From an uncultured Parasphingopyxis sp. (lineage in GTDB: Bacteria > Pseudomonadota > Alphaproteobacteria > Sphingomonadales > Sphingomonadaceae): 64,000 bases of DNA. The stretch is from positions 62,001 to 126,000 of the forward strand of contig NZ_CAKZNF010000089.1 of assembly GCF_937129435.1 (NCBI RefSeq), given 5' to 3'. The position numbers and the translations under genes are program-made. The notes under the pieces are model-generated. The model was not told the origin of the DNA, did not search any database, and saw nothing but the letters and a program-made list of their open reading frames with translations. This document shows, one piece after another, positions 58,267 through 64,000 of this stretch (positions within the stretch are counted from its first letter, which is position 1; the number at the start of each line of letters is the position of its first letter).

Positions 58267-61101
58267 ATGGCCGAACGTCCGGTGGAAACCATCGCCCGCG
58301 CAATCGAAGCGGAAGATCGCGTCGAGGCGTCCCGCTTGCTTGCGGCGGCAGGCCTGGCGCAAGGCTTGCCGGATTTTGCACGGTCCGCCGCCGGAAATCT
58401 CGCCGGCAAGCACGAAATCGGTGCCGTTATGGCCCGCGCGGCATGGCTGGAAGGCGATGCCGGCGCGGCCGCCAAGGCGTGGGGCTCGCTCGATGCAGGA
58501 AAGCTGGACCATGCGATGCATTTCGAGGCTGCGCAGGCGCATTGGCTCGCCGGGGCGCTCGATACCGCATTGTCCCATGCCGAAGCCGCGATTGCGCAAT
58601 CGGACGATCTGCCGTTGCGCGATGCACGCCGTCTGAAATGGTTCGCAAGTTATCTCAAATCACTGCTTCAACGCGCCGAGGATGAAGATACTTTCGGCCA
58701 CGCCGCCTTGCATGGCCGATGGCACTCGTTGCCGCCGGACAACCGCCCGGTCATTGCGCTGCTAGACTACAAGGCGCCGGATCTGCTCGCCGTCAGCGAC
58801 AATATCGGCGATTTCATTCAGAGCGCCGCCGCGCTGCGCCATCTCGCCCGGCTCGACGGTGTCGAATGGAGCTTTGACTGCGAGGGCCTTGCCAAGCCAT
58901 TGCAGCGGATGCAGCGAAGCTGGACCGTCGAACAGCGTATGTCGATCGGCAAGCCGGTGCACCTCGCCGTCGCCGACCGCGACGACCCGTTCAGCCTCGC
59001 GCTCCGCTTTCCCGGCCGCCCGGTGTGGACGATCCACAATGGCTGGTTCTTCCATAAATGTTTCGGCGCGCTGCGCGCAATGCCGGGGCCGGACAATCTC
59101 TATCCCCTGCTCGTCTCCTTTCACCTGTGGCGGCCGGGCGACCTGACCGACGAACTGCTCGACTGGTTGCGCCGGCACCAGCCGGTGGGTTGCCGCGACA
59201 AGGTCACGATGCGCTGGCTCTTGAACCAAGGAGTCGACGCCTTCTTCTCCGGCTGCCTCACCCTGACGCTGGCGACCGGTGGCAAGGCCGGCAAGCGCGA
59301 AGGCGATTATGATGTCGATCTGGACGAGGACACGCCGGACGGACGAACCACCATCGCGCACAAGATGCCGGAAACGCGCACACTGCCCTATGCCGAAAGC
59401 TTGGCGATCGCACTCGACCTGATCGACCAATATGCAGCGGCGAGAACGATCCGGACGAGCAGGCTCCATTGCGCCCTGCCGGCATGGGCGGTGGGAACGG
59501 CGGTCGACTTCCGCCTGCCCAATCCGGCCGACCGGCGGTTCGACGGCCTGGTCGATGCCGGCGATGCGGCACGCAAAGAACTCCGTAAGGCGATGGTCAG
59601 CCATGTCGGCTGGACGGTCAGGCAGATCGCATTGGGCAAGAAGCCGCGCTATGTGCGCGACGTCTGGGCCAAACGCTGGGCGGGTGCGGTCGAAGCGGCG
59701 CGCGAGGAAGTGTTCGGCGGGAACGCTCCGCCCACCATCGGCCTGGTGAGCGCCGCCATGCAAGACCTTCGGCCGGAGGAGCCCGTTACCATCGTCATGG
59801 CCTTCGATGAAAAATATCTCGACAAGGCCAAGGTCGCACTCCGCTCGGTGCGCGAAAATAGCATGGCGCCGATCCGGCTCGTGCTGCTCGTTCGCCGACT
59901 CGGCAAAGAGGAAGTCGCGTCGCTGGTCAATGCGATAGAGCCCGTCGAGACGCGCATATTGCCAATGGACGGCCGGATGAAAGGGGTCGAGGTCGAGCTG
60001 CTTCAACAGATCACGATTTCGACGATGGACCGGCTGTTCCTGGACGAAATTCTCCCCGACCTCGACCGGGTCGTCTATCTCGATTGCGACATCATCGTGA
60101 ACGGCGATATCGCCGAGCTCGCCGGCTATGGACCTGGCGCTGCGGGAATCGCGGCCCGCCCTACCCCCAATCCCAATGTCCGCACCTTGGTCGAGATGTC
60201 CGAGCGGCGCGCGATGAAACTCGATGAAGGCGAAGCCCGCGCGTTGCGCGAATATGCGGCGCGGGCGCTCGACCTGCGGCAGAAAGGATTCAACGCAGGC
60301 GTGCTCGTCCTTTCTCTCGACCGGCTTCGCGAAAACGGAATGCTCGAACGGGCACGCGGTCTTGCCGAACGCTTCGGCCTGCACGACCAGGACGCGCTCA
60401 ATCTCGCCGCGACCGGCGGCTATGCCGCGCTTCCCGATCGCTGGAACGCGATGCCGCATCTGGATTTCGACCCCGAACCGGCGATCGTTCACTGGGTCGG
60501 CGCGCGCAAGCCATGGATGAAACCAGCCGTCCGCCATCAGCATTTCTGGCACCGCTATGCCGACCTGCCGGACATCGGCAAGGCGCATTGGCGCAAGGCG
60601 GACTCCTACCGGCCCGATTGGGACGACCGCGCGAAGCTGGCCGCCAAATGGATTGCCCCCGGCACCAGCGTGCTCGATCTCGGATCGGGGGGCAGGCTGG
60701 CGCTGGGCCGGTATCTCGCCAGCGATTGCCGCTACCAGCCTGCCGACCTGCGCGCATGGACGCTGGAGGTCATCCCGATCGATCTCGACCGAGGCGATTT
60801 TCCCGACGGCCCCTACGATGCCGTCGCGATGCTGGGCCTGCTCGAATATCTGCAGGATCCCGCGGTCGTGTTGCGCCGCGCGTGCGAGGGCGGAAGCGCG
60901 GCGCTCATCACCAGCTTCTGCCATCCGCAGCCGGATGCCGATTGGGCATTCCGTCACAAGCGAGGCTGGATCAATGCGTTCGACGAATCCGAATTCGAAG
61001 CCATGCTGAACGAAGCGGGTTGGTCGATCGAGGAGAGGACGCTGCTCAAGGATAACGAAAATATCTGCGAGATGCTGTACCGTTGCGCGCCCGCCGAATG
61101 A
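58267..61101 (+). CDS. Multidomain glycan protein: pyruvyltransferase-like, GT8 and methyltransferase
   Basis: This is a 944-residue single frame. Residues 1 to about 150 are helical and TPR-like. About 160-420 resemble polysaccharide pyruvyltransferases (NIGDFIQSAAAL, VGCRDKVTMRWLLNQGVDAFFSGCLTLTL, TSRLHCALPAWAVGT). About 505-765 are a GT8-type glycosyltransferase with metal motif YLDCDII (604-610), GFNAGVLVLSL and HDQDALNLA. About 785-944 are a SAM-dependent methyltransferase (VLDLGSGGRLALGRYL, AMLGLLEYLQDP). Such a chain would add and modify several sugars on a surface polymer. It overlaps a sulfotransferase gene by ATGA. The long minus-strand ORF is a shadow. Confidence 0.85.
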   Translation: MAERPVETIARAIEAEDRVEASRLLAAAGLAQGLPDFARSAAGNLAGKHEIGAVMARAAWLEGDAGAAAKAWGSLDAGKLDHAMHFEAAQAHWLAGALDTALSHAEAAIAQSDDLPLRDARRLKWFASYLKSLLQRAEDEDTFGHAALHGRWHSLPPDNRPVIALLDYKAPDLLAVSDNIGDFIQSAAALRHLARLDGVEWSFDCEGLAKPLQRMQRSWTVEQRMSIGKPVHLAVADRDDPFSLALRFPGRPVWTIHNGWFFHKCFGALRAMPGPDNLYPLLVSFHLWRPGDLTDELLDWLRRHQPVGCRDKVTMRWLLNQGVDAFFSGCLTLTLATGGKAGKREGDYDVDLDEDTPDGRTTIAHKMPETRTLPYAESLAIALDLIDQYAAARTIRTSRLHCALPAWAVGTAVDFRLPNPADRRFDGLVDAGDAARKELRKAMVSHVGWTVRQIALGKKPRYVRDVWAKRWAGAVEAAREEVFGGNAPPTIGLVSAAMQDLRPEEPVTIVMAFDEKYLDKAKVALRSVRENSMAPIRLVLLVRRLGKEEVASLVNAIEPVETRILPMDGRMKGVEVELLQQITISTMDRLFLDEILPDLDRVVYLDCDIIVNGDIAELAGYGPGAAGIAARPTPNPNVRTLVEMSERRAMKLDEGEARALREYAARALDLRQKGFNAGVLVLSLDRLRENGMLERARGLAERFGLHDQDALNLAATGGYAALPDRWNAMPHLDFDPEPAIVHWVGARKPWMKPAVRHQHFWHRYADLPDIGKAHWRKADSYRPDWDDRAKLAAKWIAPGTSVLDLGSGGRLALGRYLASDCRYQPADLRAWTLEVIPIDLDRGDFPDGPYDAVAMLGLLEYLQDPAVVLRRACEGGSAALITSFCHPQPDADWAFRHKRGWINAFDESEFEAMLNEAGWSIEERTLLKDNENICEMLYRCAPAE

Positions 61102-61832
61102 TCCGCTTCGCCATCCTTTCCATGCCGCGCACAGGATCGATGATGCTCGCGCGCCAGCTCGGCACCCACCCCGATGTCACCTGCTATCTGGCATTGTTCA
61201 GCCGCAACGAATTTCTCGTCGACGATCATGACGACACCGCCGCTCTGCGCGCCCGGCTCGGCGATCGGTGGCAGGACTGGGACAGCCGTCACACGGACCC
61301 CCACGCCTTTCTGTCGGCAATGACGGGCGCGACGCCGCAGACGAAAGCGGTCGGGCTCAAGCAGCATCTGAGCGGCCCGGAATCGGCGACCGAGGCGATG
61401 ATCGGCGGTTGGGCCGACCGGCTGATCTTCCTGACGCGCCCGAATCATCTGGCGACCTATTCCTCGGCGAAGCTCGCCAATGAAGCGGGCTGGAAACAGC
61501 GCGAACCCGGTCAGCCGCAAGCCGTCGACACAATTCGGTTCGACGCGGATGATTTCGCGAAGCATGTCCGTAATCGCGAACGCCTGGACGCGAAATGGCG
61601 TGGGCGGATCATGGACGCCGGTGCGCTGGAGATCAGCTACACGCAGGCGCGCCGCCGCGAACCGATCGAGGAAATCTGGCGCTTCCTCGGCGTCGACCCC
61701 GCGCTCGGTGGCGAACCCGACATCCTTAAGAAAAATCCCGACGATCTCCTCGCCCGCTTCGACAATCCCGGCGAGGTCATGGCGTGGCTACGCGCCAATG
61801 ACCGGATCGAATGGGCCGAACCCGAGCTGTGA
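61098..61832 (+). CDS. Stf0/glycan-type sulfotransferase
   Basis: This 244-residue protein has an N-terminal PAPS loop FAILSMPRTGSMMLARQLGTHP and the later RLIFLTRPNHLATYSSAKLA, matching small bacterial carbohydrate sulfotransferases. The ATG at 61098 overlaps the stop of the 944-residue glycan protein (ATGA), so the two are coupled and the sulfate acceptor is probably the same glycan. The track start at 61083 lies inside the upstream gene. It is unrelated in sequence to the sulfotransferase at 34200. Confidence 0.82.
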   Translation: MIRFAILSMPRTGSMMLARQLGTHPDVTCYLALFSRNEFLVDDHDDTAALRARLGDRWQDWDSRHTDPHAFLSAMTGATPQTKAVGLKQHLSGPESATEAMIGGWADRLIFLTRPNHLATYSSAKLANEAGWKQREPGQPQAVDTIRFDADDFAKHVRNRERLDAKWRGRIMDAGALEISYTQARRREPIEEIWRFLGVDPALGGEPDILKKNPDDLLARFDNPGEVMAWLRANDRIEWAEPEL

Positions 61833-61900
61833 GAACGGTTCGCAGGTGCAACCAAGCCCCATCCTTCGTGTTCATATCGTGACAGAAGGAGAAATTACCG

Positions 61901-62380
61901 ATGGCCGACGAGAAGATTTTTGCCCGCCTCAAGGAAGATCACGAAAAACATCGCACGCTGCTCGATCAGATCGAGAAAACGCATGGCGACAGCGACGGGC
62001 GGGAGGAGCTATTCGAGCGGTTCCGTACCGAGGTGATGGCGCATGCCGCCGCCGAGGAAGAGACGCTTTACGCGACCATGCTCGAAAAACCGGACCTGCG
62101 CGAGGACGCGCAGCATTCGGTGTCCGAGCACAAGGAAATCGACGATTTTCTCGAGGAACTGACCGAGAAGGAGTTCTCCTCACCCGGCTGGCTACCGCGA
62201 TTCAAGGAGATGAAGCACCGCTACCTCCATCATATCGACGAGGAGGAAGAGGACATGTTTCCCGCCGCCGCGAAGGATCTGAGCCAGACACAGGAAGAAA
62301 AGCTCGCCAGCAAGTTCGAACAGCGCAAGCCGAAGGAGCTGGAACGCGCCGCCGAGGCGGAATTCGACAGCCGCGAATAG
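61901..62380 (+). CDS. Hemerythrin HHE-domain protein
   Basis: This is a 159-residue four-helix protein with the ligand pattern of hemerythrin-like domains: LKEDHEKHRTLLDQI, MAHAAAEEETLY, SEHKEIDDFL and YLHHIDEEEEDMFP supply His and Glu residues for a di-iron site. The C-terminal tail is charged and Lys/Glu-rich. Roles known for the family include oxygen or NO sensing and protection from oxidative stress. AGAAGGAGAAAT precedes the ATG. It stands alone between the sulfotransferase and the phosphodiesterase. Confidence 0.92.
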   Translation: MADEKIFARLKEDHEKHRTLLDQIEKTHGDSDGREELFERFRTEVMAHAAAEEETLYATMLEKPDLREDAQHSVSEHKEIDDFLEELTEKEFSSPGWLPRFKEMKHRYLHHIDEEEEDMFPAAAKDLSQTQEEKLASKFEQRKPKELERAAEAEFDSRE

Positions 62381-62393
62381 CGCTTGCCGCCTG

Positions 62394-62424
62394 TCTCCCG
62401 ATCGCTCACGATGCGATCGGGAGA
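62394..62424. promoter_or_regulatory. Hairpin covering the ribosome binding site of the phosphodiesterase gene
   Basis: TCTCCCGATCGC (62394-62405) pairs perfectly with GCGATCGGGAGA (62413-62424) over a 7-base loop. The right arm contains GGGAGA, the ribosome site for ATG 62433. No T-run follows, so it is not a standard terminator for the hemerythrin gene. Confidence 0.6.
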
Positions 62425-62432
62425 AATCGGCG

Positions 62433-63605
62433 ATGGACATGGCGATAGCGCATTTTCGGCAAGGCAGGCGCACGAGATTCGGGTTTCGGCTGGCCGGCCT
62501 TTCGATTTTCGGCGCGCTTGTCGCAGCGTGTACACCCGTGCCGCCCGTGACAGCCGGTTCTCAACCCGATCCGTTGATCATCGCCCATCGCGGCGCTTCC
62601 GCCGAGCGGCCCGAGCACACGCTTGCCGCCTACAGCCTCGCGATCGAGCAGGGCGCCGACTATATCGAGCCGGACCTGGTGATGACCCGCGACGGCGTGT
62701 TCGTCGCCCGGCATGAGAACGAGATTTCGGGCACGACGGATATCGCCGATCATCCCGAATTCGCCGACCGCCGCACGACCAAAGCGATCGATGGCGAAGA
62801 GGTCACCGGCTGGTTCACCGAGGATTTCACCCTCGCCGAATTGCGGACCCTGAGAGCACGCGAGCGGCTGCCCCAACTCCGCCCCGGCAATACCGAATAT
62901 GATGGTCAGTTCCCCATCCCGACGCTCGACGAAATCATTGCGCTGGCCCAGGGCGCAAACCGCCCGGTCGGCATCATCCCGGAGATCAAGCACCCGTCCT
63001 ATTTCCGCTCGATCGGCCTGCCGATGGAGGAGGCGCTGGTCGCGCAGCTGGAGGCGGCGGGATATGACGGGCCGGACGACCCCGTCTTCATTCAGAGCTT
63101 CGAAATCGGGCCGCTCGCCCGGCTCGACATATTGACCGACATTCGCCTCGTGCAGCTTATCGCGCCAAGCGGTTCACCGGCCGACGTTCCCGACACGAGC
63201 TACGCGCAGATGATCACGCCCGCCGGTCTCGAAGCCGTCGCCACCTATGCCGATGCGATCGGGCCCGAAAAGGGACTCGTCATCCCGCTCGACGATATGG
63301 GTGCGCTCGGCGACCCGACGATGCTTCTTTCCGACGCGCATCGGGCGGGGCTGCTGGTGATCCCATGGACCTTCCGCCCGGAAAATTATTTCCTGCCCGC
63401 CAACCTGCGCGGCCAGGCGGGGGAAGGGCCGCGTGTTCGTCGGCGCGGCGATGTTGCGAGCGAAATGCTGGTGTTTCTTCAGGCCGGTGTCGACGGGCTA
63501 TTCACCGACGCGCCTGAAGAGGGCGTTTATGCCACCTATCTGTTCGAGCGGCCGCGGCTGATGCGCGAGCTGGAGGAAGAGGCCCGCCGCAACGGTGAGA
63601 ATTAG
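62433..63605 (+). CDS. Glycerophosphodiester phosphodiesterase, lipoprotein
   Basis: This 390-residue GlpQ-type enzyme has a signal sequence ending in the lipobox LVAAC, so the mature protein should be lipid-anchored in the cell envelope. The catalytic region IIAHRGASAERPEHTLAAYSLAIEQGADYIEPDLVMTRDGVFVARHE has the His, Glu and Asp pattern of GDPD enzymes, and IIPEIKHPSYF follows. It splits glycerophosphodiesters to glycerol 3-phosphate and an alcohol. The ribosome site lies within a strong hairpin, so translation may be controlled by RNA folding. Confidence 0.93.
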   Translation: MDMAIAHFRQGRRTRFGFRLAGLSIFGALVAACTPVPPVTAGSQPDPLIIAHRGASAERPEHTLAAYSLAIEQGADYIEPDLVMTRDGVFVARHENEISGTTDIADHPEFADRRTTKAIDGEEVTGWFTEDFTLAELRTLRARERLPQLRPGNTEYDGQFPIPTLDEIIALAQGANRPVGIIPEIKHPSYFRSIGLPMEEALVAQLEAAGYDGPDDPVFIQSFEIGPLARLDILTDIRLVQLIAPSGSPADVPDTSYAQMITPAGLEAVATYADAIGPEKGLVIPLDDMGALGDPTMLLSDAHRAGLLVIPWTFRPENYFLPANLRGQAGEGPRVRRRGDVASEMLVFLQAGVDGLFTDAPEEGVYATYLFERPRLMRELEEEARRNGEN

Positions 63606-63614
63606 CATGACCGT

Positions 63615-63688
63615 GCTCCTGCGAAGGCAGGAGCCCAGGGCAACAAGTGTTTCGGTTTATCGCTCTGGATTCCTGCCTGCGCAGGAAT
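63615..63688. repeat. REP doublet (REPIN-like), inverted pair
   Basis: Two small hairpins, GCTCCTGC-GAAG-GCAGGAGC (63615-63634) and ATTCCTGC-CTGC-GCAGGAAT (63669-63688), are themselves inverted copies of one element. The complement of the second reads TCCTGCGCAGGCAGGAATCCAG, and the first reads TCCTGCGAAGGCAGGAGCCCAG. They sit between convergent genes. Confidence 0.75.
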
Positions 63689-63689
63689 A

Positions 63690-64000
63690 CTATTCGGCTG
63701 CGATCAACGTTTCGGCGCTGCCGAGATCGACCGAGACGAGGCGGCTTACGCCGCGTTCGATCATCGTCACCCCATAGAGGCGGTCCATCCGCGCCATCGT
63801 CACCGCGTTGTGCGTGACGATCAGGTAGCGGGTGTCGGTCTCCTGCGTCATCCGGTCGAGCAGTTCGCAGAAGCGTTCGATATTCGCATCGTCGAGCGGC
63901 GCGTCAACTTCGTCGAGCACGCAGATCGGCGCGGGGTTCGTCAGGAACAGCCCGAAGATCAGCGCGATCGCCGTCAGCGCCTGCTCGCCGCCCGACAGCA
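63690..64000 (-). CDS. smc: Chromosome segregation protein SMC, C-terminal part (truncated by window)
   Basis: The frame is open to the right edge, so only about the last 103 codons are visible. They encode the ABC signature [16 protein letters not shown], the Walker B segment [11 protein letters not shown], and the D-loop/H-loop region NIERFCELL and YLIVTHN, which together identify the C-terminal ATPase head of SMC. The stop is TAG at 63690, directly beside the REP doublet. The track start at 63920 is an internal GTG. This housekeeping gene marks the edge of the accessory region. Confidence 0.93.
   Translation of the reverse strand, partial: LSGGEQALTAIALIFGLFLTNPAPICVLDEVDAPLDDANIERFCELLDRMTQETDTRYLIVTHNAVTMARMDRLYGVTMIERGVSRLVSVDLGSAETLIAAE

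Noticed and set aside
58762-60957. 731-residue minus-strand ORF
   Set aside because: It is antisense to the glycan protein, whose domains are well supported.
1-64000. CRISPR arrays, tRNA genes, insertion sequences
   Set aside because: No regular repeat-spacer pattern, tRNA-like cloverleaf or transposase motif was found on reading.

Overview
The window looks like the chromosome of an alphaproteobacterium, most likely a sphingomonad. Supporting signs are the high GC content with dense, often ATGA-overlapping genes, a large TonB-dependent receptor, and a REP doublet (TCCTGCGCAGGCAGGA type) of a kind I recall from sphingomonad genomes. No tRNA, rRNA, CRISPR array or insertion sequence was seen. 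There is no gene-free stretch longer than about 300 bases; the longest is about 280 bases, between the TonB receptor and the amidohydrolase. Positions 1 to 58217 form one continuous catabolic supercluster of about 54 genes. The last 6 kb (58267 to 64000) is unrelated: a multidomain glycan-modifying protein, a small sulfotransferase, a hemerythrin-like protein, a lipoprotein phosphodiesterase and the 3' end of smc. || The supercluster encodes CoA-dependent degradation of a bulky hydrophobic substrate. Uptake is covered by the TonB receptor and an MFS carrier. Oxidative entry is covered by a P450, an aldehyde dehydrogenase and many SDRs. Activation to CoA esters is covered by two AMP-forming ligases and a double CaiB/BaiF transferase. 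Beta-oxidation uses ACAD pairs, six crotonases, a double-hotdog MaoC hydratase, HSD10-like and DECR2-like SDRs and a thiolase. A thiolase-like protein paired with a DUF35 protein is probably a retro-aldolase. Two NMO-family flavoproteins, a hydrolase/flavin reductase fusion, a thioesterase and an ACAD10/11-like kinase plus dehydrogenase add further steps. The paired alpha/beta ACADs, aldolase pair and NMO proteins recall steroid or polycyclic terpenoid side-chain and ring catabolism, but no diagnostic ring-opening gene is present, so the substrate is inferred and not proven. || Layout. 1-3951 (+): lactonase, kinase, ACAD, SDR. 3998-5251 (-): thiolase. 5311-11544 (+): DUF2889, fusion enzyme, aldolase pair, double CoA-transferase. 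11557-17996 (-): NMO, SDR, fused double ACAD, ligase, phosphatase. 18116-19138 (+): MDR reductase. 19135-23734 (-): ACAD alpha, ACAD beta, WS/DGAT, second NMO. 23850-24626 (+): thioesterase. 24623-25966 (-): TetR and SDR. 26035-30779 (+): P450, VOC, ALDH, two SDRs. 30792-31412 (-): isochorismatase-like. 31460-36418 (+): SDR set, NTF2-like, sulfotransferase, CrtC-like. 36428-40358 (-): two crotonases, MaoC, GntR. 40463-41263 (+): crotonase. 41310-44118 (-): GST, crotonase, ACAD. 44295-45836 (+): ligase. 45843-53616 (-): ACAD pair, crotonases, SDR, second GntR, TonB receptor. 53899-55014 (+): amidohydrolase. 55155-56459 (-): MFS. 56628-58217 (+): SDR, crotonase. || The most striking feature is a shared palindrome, roughly TATMTAAC-N3-GTTAKATA, found ten times. 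It sits upstream of nearly every transcription unit and mostly between divergent genes, so the scattered operons probably form one regulon. One of the two GntR/FCD regulators is the leading candidate. The TetR/P450 pair has a different, very long palindrome (27-bp arms) that contains both ribosome binding sites.
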